Positions 14,071 to 22,600 of a stretch of 22,600 nt of DNA are shown piece by piece; within the stretch, counting starts at the first letter, position 1; each line of letters begins with the position of its first letter. The translations under genes were made by a program, and so were the position numbers. The stretch comes from Flammeovirgaceae bacterium UBA4659 (lineage in GTDB: Bacteria; Bacteroidota; Bacteroidia; Cytophagales; Cyclobacteriaceae). The stretch covers positions 6,934 through 29,533 of the forward strand of contig DHLV01000086.1 of assembly GCA_002405445.1 (NCBI GenBank), written 5' to 3'. The notes beneath the pieces are model-generated. The model saw only the letters and a program-made list of their open reading frames with translations, was not told where the DNA came from and made no database searches.

Positions 14071-15090
14071 TTATTTCGTAAAAAGAGTTGTTGGCCAAGT
14101 CTTCCCATCTGTCCTAGTCAAAGTCGTTGTGCCGGCATCTCCATAATCATTACTCCACTTCAATGTCATGACCGTACCCGCAGGATTCACAGTTAAATTA
14201 GAAAACGTGTAAATCAAATTATACTGATCTGCACCTCCCGTTGTGATCTCATCGCACGTATTTGTTATTGTCACGCCTGTTGCGGGGTTATCGGCCCACG
14301 CACAAGCATACTGCCCAAACGTGGCGTCCGAAACTGAGTATTTACCCCGGGACAGCACTTTGAACTCTCCGTTGCCCGTAACAGCTCCAGAGCATCCAGA
14401 TATGTTCCCGCCAACACCAACTGCCGTAACAACAGTGGAAAATGAATATTTAGCGGCAATATCTTCCGGGCAATAGTTTGTCATAGCATAAGTGAGCTTT
14501 TGAGCCGGATAAAACTGATCGCTTTGGAACAAACCAGCGGCAACCACGTTTTCTGCTAACGCCTTACTTCCATCCGCTAGGTTAAGATCACCTTCAATAC
14601 CTACTCCAGTCTTATAAGTAGTGAGTAATGTCGTAACGGTTGAGGAACTCAAAGGAAAACTTGATGGCAAGCCTAAACCTGTCAGGACCTCGGTAATGGT
14701 AAATGTAACCGTCACCCATGGACCTCGATAAGTGCCATCTTTCTTGAATTCAGAAAACGCCACATTTTTCAAAAGGACTCGCTGAGGAACGGCAGTTGCA
14801 GACGCTTTCTTTAAAATAAAAAAATCTACAGACTGTAAAGAGTTTGGATCACTTGCTAGATATTCAGCATCAAAAGTGAACTTCTCCGTTCCCGTAGCGC
14901 TTTTAGGAAAAAACTCTGCGCCAGGTAAACCTTTAAAATAAATGTTCTGCAGCTGCACTCCTCTGAGCGCCAAGAGTTTGCCTTTTTGTACATTCTTTAT
15001 TTGCAATGGATCAAGCGACTCGTCAGAACATGACGAGTATGTGATGGCTAACACCATCAAGGCTAGAGAATATTTAAATATGTTTTTCAT
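14071..15090 (-). CDS. SusCD-associated surface lipoprotein with conserved cysteines
   Basis: 339 aa from the ATG at 15090. An upstream in-frame start at 15126 would overlap SusD and hide the lipoprotein signal (MKNIFKYSLALMVLAITYSS, then C21). The N-terminal half (FTFDAEYLASDPNSLQSVDF) has no family I recognise. The C-terminal part (~205-339) has a pattern I recall from Bacteroidota lipoproteins: YCPEDIAAKYSF, GCSGAVTGNGEF, FGQYACAWADNPATGVTI, TCDEITTGGADQYNLIY, and WSNDYGDAGTTTLTRTDGKT near the end. C207, C233, C263 and C279 could form two disulfides. It starts 10 bp after the SusD stop and is last in the SusC-SusD operon, the position often held by SusE/F-like surface binding lipoproteins. 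A glycan- or peptide-binding surface role is inferred, with moderate confidence. Confidence 0.75.
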   Translation of the reverse strand: MKNIFKYSLALMVLAITYSSCSDESLDPLQIKNVQKGKLLALRGVQLQNIYFKGLPGAEFFPKSATGTEKFTFDAEYLASDPNSLQSVDFFILKKASATAVPQRVLLKNVAFSEFKKDGTYRGPWVTVTFTITEVLTGLGLPSSFPLSSSTVTTLLTTYKTGVGIEGDLNLADGSKALAENVVAAGLFQSDQFYPAQKLTYAMTNYCPEDIAAKYSFSTVVTAVGVGGNISGCSGAVTGNGEFKVLSRGKYSVSDATFGQYACAWADNPATGVTITNTCDEITTGGADQYNLIYTFSNLTVNPAGTVMTLKWSNDYGDAGTTTLTRTDGKTWPTTLFTK

Positions 15091-15100
15091 AATAATCAAT

Positions 15101-16777
15101 TTAATTGAGTGTTTCTGGATTTTCATCCCAAAATACCTTGTTCACCACATTCCCGTCCTTTATTGCAGCAGGATTAGCCAAAGACGTATAACTCAACGGA
15201 TAAACAAAACTGCGAACCCAAGGTCCAGCACCAGTTTGTAATGTAGGTTGCATGTTGCGCGGTGCACTTGTCCTCCGGTACAGGTTATAAGCCTCTACAC
15301 CGTTACCCCATAAGGAAACATAGTACTCACGAGCAATCACATCGAGTTTATTTGTCGCGGCAGAAAACGCAGAAGTCACTGCTGCCAAGTAATTCGCTGT
15401 TGACGGCTCTAAAGATGCTGGAGAAACCGCTTGGCCTTTACTCACCGCAAAATTTTTAACTTGTGTGATCGATTGATTTATCGCAGTATTCATGGCTGTC
15501 TGTGCGGCCGCAACATTGCCTCTTCTTGCATTAATTTCAGCAACCATAAAATTAGTAAACCAAGACATGTAGATAGGCTGAATGCCAGCTCCATTAGCGC
15601 CATCACCACGTTGTGCCGGTCCATTGTAGGAAGTCGGAGAGGCAGCAGTCCTATTATCAGGGCGTCCGCCCGCTGGATAAACACCTGCGCAAGTAATCAC
15701 TGGGCCATCGGGAGGGGTCCCCGAAGCATCTCCATGGTCGCGGCCGTAAAAACCTGGTTCAAAAACACAAAAGACGGCACCTACTGCTGCATAGTGAGCA
15801 GGTATAGCACCTGGCGCACATCCTAGGGCCTTCAAATCAAAACCAGCCGTGGCTGGGTCAATGCTCCCTACTTGACGATAGAAATAATATCTCCAACGTG
15901 GATCCTGAACTCCCCTACCTTGAAATACTTCATTCAAGAAAAAGTTAGCAATATAACCACCAGCAGAACCTGCATTTGGTCCATAGTATTGGTTGTAAAC
16001 AGGGTGACGAGAATCTGGTACGGTTGCGATTCCATACTTGAAGGTAAAATTCTCAGCCTCTGCGTCAACCAAGTTTAGCGCTAACAATTGGTTAATTCGA
16101 GTGTCGGCTTCACCTACGCGCGAAGCAATGCTGCGGATATTCAACCAAGCCTTCAACTCTAAAGAGTTTGCTAACGCAGTCCAGTTGGTTCTGTTACCAG
16201 CATAGTATATATCGCTATTTTGGGCAATGTTGGTTCCGGCATCTGCTCCAGTCTTTGCCAACTCAGTTCTGGCTTCGCCCAACAACTGGATTGCATATGC
16301 ATACACATCCGCAGCGTTATCCAATTTTGGCGAAAAATTTGTTCCAGCCAGAGCCTCAGTTTTTGGGACATCGTTATAAACATCAACTAGCGTTAGGTAC
16401 ACATAAGCTTCAAAAATTTTTGCCATTGCCAAGTGAGTTGTAAGCTTTCTTGCGGTTGCAATTGGAACCAAGGCCTTGATGTTCGTTAACACGGACTGAT
16501 ATGACAACAACCACAGGTTATTGGTCGATGCCGGTGAAATAGCATTTTGATAACGAAATCCACCCGTCATAGCATTCATTCGGACTAGCTGATCCGTGTT
16601 TGCACTAGCAGAGTTATAAAAAGCCGCAAAATTAAGTTGAATGGCATTTATTAACAGGTTCGGATCTGAAGCCGAAGGAGTAAGCGTGCTGGGGTTTACG
16701 GTATCATCCGGCAACTGGCAGGATACACCAAACGCAACCAACAACAAAATAAATATTTTCTTATTAAGTGTTTTCAT
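15101..16777 (-). CDS. SusD/RagB-family nutrient-binding lipoprotein
   Basis: 558 aa from the ATG at 16777. A TTG 12 bp upstream is possible but would push the signal inward. Lipoprotein signal: MKTLNKKIFILLLVAFGVSC, with Cys20 as the anchor. SusD-type features are the helical TPR-like region (SVLTNIKALVPIATARKLTT, then MAKIFEAYVYLTLVDVYNDVP), INARRGNVAAAQTAMNTAIN, and a C-terminal region with AREYYVSLWGNGVEAYNLYR that ends FWDENPETLN. The closest subgroup by pattern seems to be SusD-like_2, but this is not certain. It starts 15 bp after the SusC stop. SusD proteins form the lid over the SusC barrel and capture ligand at the cell surface. No glycoside hydrolase, polysaccharide lyase or sigma/anti-sigma pair is in the window, so the substrate (glycan, peptide or other) cannot be assigned. 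Confidence 0.9.
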   Translation of the reverse strand: MKTLNKKIFILLLVAFGVSCQLPDDTVNPSTLTPSASDPNLLINAIQLNFAAFYNSASANTDQLVRMNAMTGGFRYQNAISPASTNNLWLLSYQSVLTNIKALVPIATARKLTTHLAMAKIFEAYVYLTLVDVYNDVPKTEALAGTNFSPKLDNAADVYAYAIQLLGEARTELAKTGADAGTNIAQNSDIYYAGNRTNWTALANSLELKAWLNIRSIASRVGEADTRINQLLALNLVDAEAENFTFKYGIATVPDSRHPVYNQYYGPNAGSAGGYIANFFLNEVFQGRGVQDPRWRYYFYRQVGSIDPATAGFDLKALGCAPGAIPAHYAAVGAVFCVFEPGFYGRDHGDASGTPPDGPVITCAGVYPAGGRPDNRTAASPTSYNGPAQRGDGANGAGIQPIYMSWFTNFMVAEINARRGNVAAAQTAMNTAINQSITQVKNFAVSKGQAVSPASLEPSTANYLAAVTSAFSAATNKLDVIAREYYVSLWGNGVEAYNLYRRTSAPRNMQPTLQTGAGPWVRSFVYPLSYTSLANPAAIKDGNVVNKVFWDENPETLN

Positions 16778-16792
16778 TGTCGTATGCAAATT

Positions 16793-19700
16793 TTAGAAAC
16801 TGAGTCTTAAGTTAAAACCGTATCTTCTGGCAGATGGACCGCCAACATAATCAATTCCGGCTCCTTGGTTCACACCAAAACCAGTTCTGTCGAAATCAAC
16901 CGCGGTGTACTTGGGCGCGTTTACAGCACTCCACCACAGGTTGTTGCCCACAAAAGAAATGCTAGCGCCTTTCAGCTTAAGCTTAGAAACCCAGGCGGTA
17001 GGGAGATTGTATGACAGAGATACTTCACGGAATCTAACCCGCGTAGCGTCAAACACCCCGCGATCCGAGTTCGGGCCTCCAATGATAGTATTTCCAAAAA
17101 ACACACCAGCTGTGGTCAGGGGAATATCATTTGGCGCGAAGCCCGTAACCGCACCTGTTCCATCAAACACTTGCTTCACACCGGGTAACACCAATGTTAG
17201 TGTTGGATCAAAATCCTCCAAGGCTTTACCCACACCACGGCCAACGAGCGCGGAAGCAGTATAAGACAATACTTGACCGCCAGCAACATAATCCCATTGC
17301 ATCCCAAAAGTGATCGCTTTCCATCGCAAATTCACAATCCCAGAACCAAACCACTGAGGGTTAGGGTCGGCAATAATACCAATGTTATTGCTCGGCAAAT
17401 AGCTACCAGCAGTATTTACAATCAATTGACCGTCTGGCGCACGCTGAACAAATAAACCTTTTATTACGTTAATTGGTTGCCCAACTTCAGCAAAATTACC
17501 CTCTGTCGTAAAACCATTCAATGCAACAGTTCTAGTGCTTCCCACAAGCGCATCTACACGGCTTATATTTTTCGTATAGTTAGCAGTTAAATCCAAGGTC
17601 CAATCGCTGGTTCTAATTGGTGTTACAGTAACGGAAGCTTCAATACCTTTGTTCGTGATTTGCCCAGCATTGACAGTCGTAGACAAATATCCAGTAGAAG
17701 GATCTAAGCTGATGGGAAGTTGAAGGCGCTCAGATTGACGTTGATACAATGAAAGATTCAACTTTAATTTATTCTCTAGCAACTGTGCTTCAATACCTCC
17801 CTCGACTTCGGTCAATAACTCCGGACCGAGGGTTGGATTTGCCAGTATACTGCTAACCGATGAGGTAATCACGTTTCGGCCTCCAACATCCGTGAAGGCT
17901 TGCCCGTTTAAATTAAGTTGTTGTGATACATTATAGGGTATGCCAAAATTAGCCGATGTACCATATGCGGCTCGAATCTTTAAGAAGTCTAACACGCCCG
18001 CTCCAAACTCAGGAAAGGCTGACGTAGGCACAAAAGAAACGCTTACACCAGGATAAAACTGATTTTGGTTTGTGCCTAAAAGCGTTGAGACTTGATCATA
18101 ACGGCCAACTAAGTTCAGGAACAAGAAGCCTTTCAAATCAAAGTTGGCATCCAAAAATACACCCCTCCAGGCTTGGTTTCTCTGAAAATTCAATTGATTA
18201 CCACGAAAATCTCTTGGTTGAGATGAAGTATAGTTCCTATGTTCCAAGAAGCCGTAAGTCACTTGTCCCAAGCTTTCCAAACCTTGCTGTGTGTAGGAAT
18301 CTCTGCGATAGTTCGCTCCAACAGTAGCATTGAACTTTATGTCAGAAGTAATTGGTCTATTGACCGTAATCAATAAACTTTGGTCTAGCACTGTATTTGT
18401 ACCGGAAACTGTACGCAATGCACCTGGACGTAAGTTAATATCAAAACCATTACCACCTCCACGGTTAATCCAATAATAAGAATTCTCTGTGTATGTATCC
18501 AAACCTAGGCGATAGGAAACAGTAATCCAATCAGCTAGCTTATAATTTAAATTGGTGCTAGAAAAGAAACGATTTGTATTACTACCTTGACGAGAATTCT
18601 TCACGATCCAATAAGGGTTAGTAATATCATTACCATTTCTGTAGTACACATTCGAACCATCAGCTGGATTCTCAAAAGGCCAATTGGTTAAATCAATGTT
18701 TCGTGGAGTGTAAAACAAGTTAGCCCAAATTGACGGTCCACCATTAGAATTCGAACCCGTACCTGCTCCCGCTGGGGGGGTTTGAGTGGTCGTTTTTACA
18801 TAGTTAAAGTTCGCCTGAATACTCAACTTGTCCGTCAGCTTAAAGTTTCCACCAAGCGAAAAATTATCACGTACCAAGTCATTGTTTTTCACAAAGCCTT
18901 CCTCGCCTAGGTGACTGTAATTAAATGATAAAGACCCAAACTCAGTCTTTCCTTGGAGGCCCACAGAGGTTGTTGACGAAAAGCCAGTCTTAAAAAAATC
19001 CTTTACATTGTTTGGGTAAGCACGAGCAATATAGTCTGGTGCTGCTGTAGCAAATTCAGGAAATTGTGGAAAGGTATTGGCCCACTCAAAGTAAGGGTGA
19101 CGAGCGCCCGTTGGTTGACCATTAAACAACGAACCCCAGTTACTGAAAAATTCGCCATAGGCACCATCAAAGCCGTTTGCCCATTTGTTCTGATATTGAG
19201 GTAAAACAGCTTCCGAAGCAAAATAGCTTTGACTAAAGGTCCCTTCAAACTTACTTTGCATTCCCTTTGAAGTACCTGTTTTAGTGCGGATCAAAATTAC
19301 GCCATTTCTCCCTTGCGAACCATACAATGCAGTTGCCTGCAGACCACGCAACACAGTCATCGACTCAATGTTATTGGGGTCAATGTCCAAAAAGCGTGTA
19401 GGTGCAACTTGTCCATCGCGGAAATCTGTGTTTACATCATTTGTGCTTGTATTGATGGGTACATCGTTGACAACCCATAGTGGCTGTGTATCACCACTCA
19501 AGCTGCTGATCCCCCGAAGGTTAATTTTCGTTCCAGAACCGGCCAAGCCAGAAGAGTTAAGGGCAAGCAAACCTGGCGTTCTTCCTTGCAACGCCCGACC
19601 TACATCAGTCTCAGGCTTGTTGGCCAAAGATGCTGATGAAATAGTGGTTTGTGCAAATCCAAGCGCCTTTTGTTCCTTCTCAATACCCTGCGCTGTAACA

Positions 19701-20014
19701 ACCACTTCTGTCAGCTGTGTGATATCCAACCCCAACTGCACATCAACTACGGTTCTTTCACCTACCACCACTTCGGTAGTCTTCAAACCGATGAAAGAAT
19801 AAATCAAAGCTGCACTAGATGACGGAATGGACAGTGAGTACTTTCCATCAGCATCAGTAACAGTTCCATTGGTTGTTCCTTTCACAACCACATTCACACC
19901 AGGTAAGGCCGATCCATCATCTGAGGACGTAACCCTACCCGTAATCACCCTTTCCTGTGCCCATACACTGAGCACAAAACAGAATGAGAAGCACACAAGT
20001 AAAAACTTCTTCAT
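16793..20014 (-). CDS. SusC/RagA-family TonB-linked outer-membrane receptor
   Basis: 1073 aa, full length for the family. Signal peptide MKKFLLVCFSFCFVLSVWA then Q. Residues ~22-97 form the CarboxypepD_reg-like domain (ITGRVTSSDDGSALPGVNVV, then TVTDADGKYSL). LTEVVVTAQGI (101-111) is the typical SusC junction, where TonB-box-like sequence lies. The plug spans ~115-245 (GRALQGRTPGLLALN, INLRGISSLSG, LWVVNDVPIN, NIESMTVLRGLQATALYGSQ, then NGVILIRTKTG). The remainder is a barrel ending RRYGFNLRLSF. SusC imports substrates captured by SusD using energy from TonB. It is the first gene of a minus-strand operon with SusD and a lipoprotein, preceded by a TACCTTTG box. There is no STN domain, so direct FecIR-type regulation is unlikely. 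Confidence 0.95.
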   Translation of the reverse strand: MKKFLLVCFSFCFVLSVWAQERVITGRVTSSDDGSALPGVNVVVKGTTNGTVTDADGKYSLSIPSSSAALIYSFIGLKTTEVVVGERTVVDVQLGLDITQLTEVVVTAQGIEKEQKALGFAQTTISSASLANKPETDVGRALQGRTPGLLALNSSGLAGSGTKINLRGISSLSGDTQPLWVVNDVPINTSTNDVNTDFRDGQVAPTRFLDIDPNNIESMTVLRGLQATALYGSQGRNGVILIRTKTGTSKGMQSKFEGTFSQSYFASEAVLPQYQNKWANGFDGAYGEFFSNWGSLFNGQPTGARHPYFEWANTFPQFPEFATAAPDYIARAYPNNVKDFFKTGFSSTTSVGLQGKTEFGSLSFNYSHLGEEGFVKNNDLVRDNFSLGGNFKLTDKLSIQANFNYVKTTTQTPPAGAGTGSNSNGGPSIWANLFYTPRNIDLTNWPFENPADGSNVYYRNGNDITNPYWIVKNSRQGSNTNRFFSSTNLNYKLADWITVSYRLGLDTYTENSYYWINRGGGNGFDINLRPGALRTVSGTNTVLDQSLLITVNRPITSDIKFNATVGANYRRDSYTQQGLESLGQVTYGFLEHRNYTSSQPRDFRGNQLNFQRNQAWRGVFLDANFDLKGFLFLNLVGRYDQVSTLLGTNQNQFYPGVSVSFVPTSAFPEFGAGVLDFLKIRAAYGTSANFGIPYNVSQQLNLNGQAFTDVGGRNVITSSVSSILANPTLGPELLTEVEGGIEAQLLENKLKLNLSLYQRQSERLQLPISLDPSTGYLSTTVNAGQITNKGIEASVTVTPIRTSDWTLDLTANYTKNISRVDALVGSTRTVALNGFTTEGNFAEVGQPINVIKGLFVQRAPDGQLIVNTAGSYLPSNNIGIIADPNPQWFGSGIVNLRWKAITFGMQWDYVAGGQVLSYTASALVGRGVGKALEDFDPTLTLVLPGVKQVFDGTGAVTGFAPNDIPLTTAGVFFGNTIIGGPNSDRGVFDATRVRFREVSLSYNLPTAWVSKLKLKGASISFVGNNLWWSAVNAPKYTAVDFDRTGFGVNQGAGIDYVGGPSARRYGFNLRLSF

Positions 20015-20083
20015 AGGTTTTGGTTTAGGTTAAATATTTAAGTCCCTAAAATTATGGCATTGTTTCCACATACAAAATATTGT

Positions 20084-20091
20084 CAAAGGTA
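20084..20091 (-). promoter_or_regulatory. -7 box (TACCTTTG) for the SusC operon
   Basis: The minus-strand reading TACCTTTG matches TAnnTTTG, 70 bp upstream of the SusC ATG, leaving a moderate leader. I see no clear TTTG at -33. Confidence 0.45.
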
Positions 20092-20228
20092 TTTTCCATA
20101 AAATTTAATTTGTCATTGATTGTCGACAGTGATAGTTTCTATTTTGAAAGTATTACACCCAACAGTTGTAGGCTCGTACGTTTAAATGGACACCCGTTGC
20201 TGTTAAACAAATTTTTCCCTGAACAAAC

Positions 20229-20257
20229 AAAAAAAGCCAGTGATCATGATCACTGGC
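20229..20257 (-). terminator. Intrinsic terminator of the rplU-rpmA operon
   Basis: A perfect 22-bp palindrome (half-site GCCAGTGATCA, 20236-20257) is followed on the minus strand by seven Ts, then GTTTG. It lies 27 bp beyond the rpmA stop. The hairpin is perfect with no separate loop bases, so the tip would open to about 4 nt. Confidence 0.85.
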
Positions 20258-20284
20258 CTATTTCATATAGTATTGATGGAACGC

Positions 20285-20542
20285 CTATGCCTCGGCTACC
20301 ACCGATACGAAGGACTTGTTTTCTTTTCCTTTCTTGAACGCCACCGTTCCTGGGACCAACGCAAACAACGTGTGGTCTTTGCCCATGCCCACGTTTCTCC
20401 CCGGGTTGTGCTTGGTGCCGCGTTGGCGCACAATAATATTGCCTGCAACTACTTTCTGCCCACCAAAAACCTTAATCCCCAGCCGTTTGCTCTCTGACTC
20501 GCGACCATTCTTTACTTTGCCTTCACCCTTTTTATGTGCCAT
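20285..20542 (-). CDS. rpmA: Large-subunit ribosomal protein bL27
   Basis: 85 aa, the normal length for bL27. It begins [20 protein letters not shown], followed by [20 protein letters not shown] and [20 protein letters not shown], the characteristic family core. bL27 sits near the peptidyl-transferase centre of the 50S subunit. There is no cleavable N-terminal extension of the Firmicutes type. The usual GSS stretch after the first lysines reads GKV here. It is the second gene of the rplU-rpmA operon, 45 bp downstream of rplU, with heptad repeats in the gap and a terminator after the stop. Confidence 0.97.
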   Translation of the reverse strand: MAHKKGEGKVKNGRESESKRLGIKVFGGQKVVAGNIIVRQRGTKHNPGRNVGMGKDHTLFALVPGTVAFKKGKENKSFVSVVAEA

Positions 20543-20549
20543 AATTCAA

Positions 20550-20584
20550 TTTCAAATTTTAGATTTCTGATTTCAGATTTTTGA
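20550..20584 (-). repeat. Heptad repeat in the rplU-rpmA spacer, 5 units
   Basis: Five consecutive 7-bp units fill most of the 45-bp spacer: plus-strand TTTCAAA, TTTTAGA, TTTCTGA, TTTCAGA, TTTTTGA. The units contain complementary pieces (TCTGA/TCAGA), so a weak RNA hairpin is possible. Confidence 0.75.
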
Positions 20585-20587
20585 ATC

Positions 20588-20896
20588 TCAGCCAATGTTT
20601 TCGATTTGCACTTTTGTAAACTGCTGGCGGTGCCCGTTGCGCTTGGCATAACCCTTTCTGCGCTTTTTCTTAAATACGATCACCTTGTCACCCTTCACGT
20701 GCTCTAAAATCCTGCCGTCCACTCTCACGCCCATCACCGTGGGGGCACCCACTTGCACGCTGCCATCAGCATCCGTCAAAAGAACTTTGTCAAATGACAC
20801 AGCCGCCCCGGCTTCACCCTCCATTTTGGGAGCATATATATATTGACCTTTACTTACCTTGTATTGCTTGCCCGCGATTTCAACGATTGCGTACAT
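20588..20896 (-). CDS. rplU: Large-subunit ribosomal protein bL21
   Basis: 102 aa from the ATG at 20896, the usual bL21 length. A longer open frame upstream (to 21163) has no protein character and crosses the promoter. The signature is MYAIVEIAGKQYKVSKGQYI at the start, then VSFDKVLLTDADGSVQVGAP, RVDGRILEHVKGDKVIVFKK and KRRKGYAKRNGHRQQFTKVQ. bL21 binds 23S rRNA in the 50S subunit. It leads a two-gene operon with rpmA, as in most bacteria. Confidence 0.97.
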   Translation of the reverse strand: MYAIVEIAGKQYKVSKGQYIYAPKMEGEAGAAVSFDKVLLTDADGSVQVGAPTVMGVRVDGRILEHVKGDKVIVFKKKRRKGYAKRNGHRQQFTKVQIENIG

Positions 20897-20922
20897 AACG
20901 GTATTTTTTTGAAAATGGACTG

Positions 20923-20953
20923 CAAAGGTAAGGCAACGGGCTGAAAAAACAAG
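20923..20953 (-). promoter_or_regulatory. Promoter of the rplU-rpmA operon
   Basis: On the minus strand CTTG (20953-20950) is followed after 19 bp by TACCTTTG (20930-20923). The spacing and boxes fit the Bacteroidota TTTG-N19-TAnnTTTG pattern well. The -7 box is 26 bp before the rplU ATG. Confidence 0.6.
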
Positions 20954-21718
20954 GGTCGGCACCAAAAAAGCCACCAATGGCCGAAAAAACCTTAAAAATC
21001 TCATTTGCAAACAACTCTGCACCGTACCGGTAGAGGAACACCTCGCTCCACGTGATGCATTTCGCCCCAACCTGCGCGGCACAGCGTGATAATGACCGCA
21101 AAAAACGTTGCGTGTGGGCACGCTGGCAAGTGTCATCGCTGGCCGGTGCGTGAAACGCGCCAACTTATTTCAGTCCCCCTAAAGTGTAAACCATTGATCT
21201 GCAATCATCAACGGTGCGTTTGCAAGCTCCCGGCTGGGTGTACGCCATTTTCGCTTCGTTCCTCATCCGGTCAAACCTGTTTGCCTGCATATTTGCCGAA
21301 AGTCCACCGCGCTGGCCTGGCAATGCTGAACTGCGTGAGGCAAAGAATTGTAGTGCCTTACGGTTTTTTTTGTCCTTACGAACTGATCGTATACCCTCAT
21401 AGCACTACCCGGAACGATTATATAAAAAAAGTTTATTTGAAACTTCACTTCATAGCGATCGGATAAGTGCGTGATTATGAATCTATTTTCAGATCACTTA
21501 AAAAATTCAGGCCACTCGTTGATGCCGGCAACGGTTGCTAACACTTTGAATTATGTTTTGAATGTGAGTTATTTGTCGGTGCTGTTGTCAAAAACTTTTG
21601 CGCGTTCGCAAAACTTCGATAACTCCAACTATTTTTTTAAACATCAACCACGCAGCCACGCCCCCGCAAGGGTATGGCTGAAGAAAACTATACCGAAAAA
21701 CTAAACCTACTATTACGA
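20954..21718. other. 765-bp stretch without a convincing gene
   Basis: This region separates the divergent rplU-rpmA and nrdB genes. Several open frames cross it (for example plus 21086-21466, and MNLFSDHLKNSGHSLMPATV from about 21477), but their compositions look random and none has a recognisable domain. I found no tRNA, terminator or good TAnnTTTG box for nrdB, and no NrdR-type box. The first ~500 bp are GC-richer than the last ~250 bp. It could hold decayed coding sequence. Confidence 0.5.
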
Positions 21719-22600
21719 ATGAGTCATTCTTTACCCATGGAGCCCATTTTACAGGAGAACAAAGACCGTTTTGTGCTCTTCCCCATCACCCACCCCGACA
21801 TTTGGAAGTTCTACAAACAGGCGGAAGCCAGTTTTTGGACAGCCGAAGAAATCGACCTGAGCCAAGACCTGCGCGACTGGAACGGCCTCAACGATGGCGA
21901 ACGTCACTTCATTACCCACGTGCTGGCTTTCTTTGCAGCAAGCGATGGAATAGTGAACGAAAATCTGGCAGAGCATTTTGTTTCAGAAGTTCAGTACACA
22001 GAGGCCAAATTCTTCTACGGTTTTCAGATCGCGATCGAAAACATCCACTCCGAAACTTATTCGTTGTTGATAGACACCTACGTGAAGGACCCCAGGGAAA
22101 AAGACCGCCTCTTCCACGCCATCGAAACGATGGACTGCGTGAAAAAGAAAGCCGATTGGGCACTGCGGTGGATCAGTAAAGGCAACTTTCAGGAGCGCTT
22201 GATTGCCTTTGCAGCGGTAGAGGGCATTTTCTTTTCGGGCTCTTTCTGTTCCATTTTTTGGTTGAAGAAGCGCGGCTTAATGCCTGGCCTGACTTTCTCT
22301 AACGAATTGATCTCGAGGGATGAAGGCTTGCATTGCGATTTTGCCTGCCACTTATATACTGAACATGTAAAAAATCAATTACCGGTAGAGCGTGTAATTG
22401 AAATCATCAAAGACGCGGTAGAAATTGAAAAAGAATTTGTAACCGATGCGCTGCCTGTAAATCTCATTGGCATGAACGCAGCACAAATGCGGCAGTACAT
22501 CGAATTTGTGGCCGACCGCCTGCTCAATGAGTTGGTAGGCAGAAAAATTTACAATGCCACCAACCCGTTTGACTTTATGGACATGATCAGCCTGCGCGGA
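21719..22600 (+). CDS. nrdB: Class Ia ribonucleotide reductase small subunit (3' end missing)
   Basis: The frame is open from the ATG at 21719 to the window end, 294 codons of an expected ~320-350. A second in-frame ATG at 21737 ([17 protein letters not shown]) is an equally good start. The R2 fold is unmistakable. Diiron ligands and radical site, numbered from the first ATG: D76 in [14 protein letters not shown]107 and H110 in [14 protein letters not shown], the tyrosyl radical Y114, E168 in [12 protein letters not shown], and E202 and H205 in [11 protein letters not shown]2 supplies the radical to NrdA for making deoxyribonucleotides. The sequence resembles the eukaryotic-like R2 branch ([20 protein letters not shown]). 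The C-terminal tail that binds NrdA lies beyond the window; nrdA may follow. Confidence 0.95.
   Translation, partial: MSHSLPMEPILQENKDRFVLFPITHPDIWKFYKQAEASFWTAEEIDLSQDLRDWNGLNDGERHFITHVLAFFAASDGIVNENLAEHFVSEVQYTEAKFFYGFQIAIENIHSETYSLLIDTYVKDPREKDRLFHAIETMDCVKKKADWALRWISKGNFQERLIAFAAVEGIFFSGSFCSIFWLKKRGLMPGLTFSNELISRDEGLHCDFACHLYTEHVKNQLPVERVIEIIKDAVEIEKEFVTDALPVNLIGMNAAQMRQYIEFVADRLLNELVGRKIYNATNPFDFMDMISLRG

Noticed and set aside
20897..21163. 89-residue N-terminal extension of bL21
   Set aside because: It crosses the TACCTTTG promoter and has random composition. The family start is MYAIVEIAGKQYKV.
21086..21466. 126-aa plus-strand gene upstream of nrdB
   Set aside because: Cys/Pro/Arg-rich random-looking composition, no domain and no promoter or ribosome-binding site.
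21471..21704. 77-aa gene just upstream of nrdB
   Set aside because: No recognisable family and a weak start. It may be chance; low confidence either way.

Overview
The window looks like a chromosomal segment of a Bacteroidota bacterium, most likely of the Cytophagales/Cyclobacteriaceae type. The evidence is a SusC/SusD pair, two further TonB-linked outer-membrane receptor genes, a DUF4249 lipoprotein, Bacteroidota-style TAnnTTTG promoter boxes, the rplU-rpmA order and a class Ia nrdB. The DNA is mid-GC with little purine-rich Shine-Dalgarno signal. No rRNA, tRNA, CRISPR array, phage gene or intact insertion sequence was seen.

Layout. Bases 1-236 (minus) hold the 5' end of an Oar-like TonB-dependent receptor. 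It is divergent from an OmpA-family envelope protein (621-1541). A gene-poor stretch (1542-2092) contains two 26-bp self-palindromic repeats in perfect inverted orientation. Then come a large secreted M14-type zinc carboxypeptidase (2093-4660), a four-helix-bundle (S23/IVP-family) protein (4717-5100) bracketed by inverted heptamer repeats, an unrecognised 177-aa protein (5231-5764) and a membrane-anchored glutamate-synthase-like FMN/Fe-S protein (5814-7406).

Bases 7524-13618 form a tight three-gene plus-strand operon: a TonB-dependent receptor with an STN domain, a DUF4249 lipoprotein, and a large MG2/plug-like protein. Together they look like an outer-membrane uptake or surface-assembly unit of unknown substrate. 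It converges, across an intergenic region with a strong bidirectional terminator (13975-14012), on a second minus-strand uptake operon: SusC (16793-20014), SusD (15101-16777) and a cysteine-containing surface lipoprotein (14071-15090).

Further right is the housekeeping operon rplU-rpmA (minus, 20896-20285) with its own promoter and terminator, then about 800 bp with no convincing gene, then a truncated nrdB (21719 to the window end) with all visible diiron and tyrosyl-radical residues.

The most unusual items are the four-helix-bundle gene with inverted heptad-repeat ends, which looks like a small mobile or intervening-sequence-like cassette; the REPIN-like 26-bp inverted pair; and the receptor/DUF4249/MG2-plug operon, whose substrate and mechanism cannot be read from the sequence.
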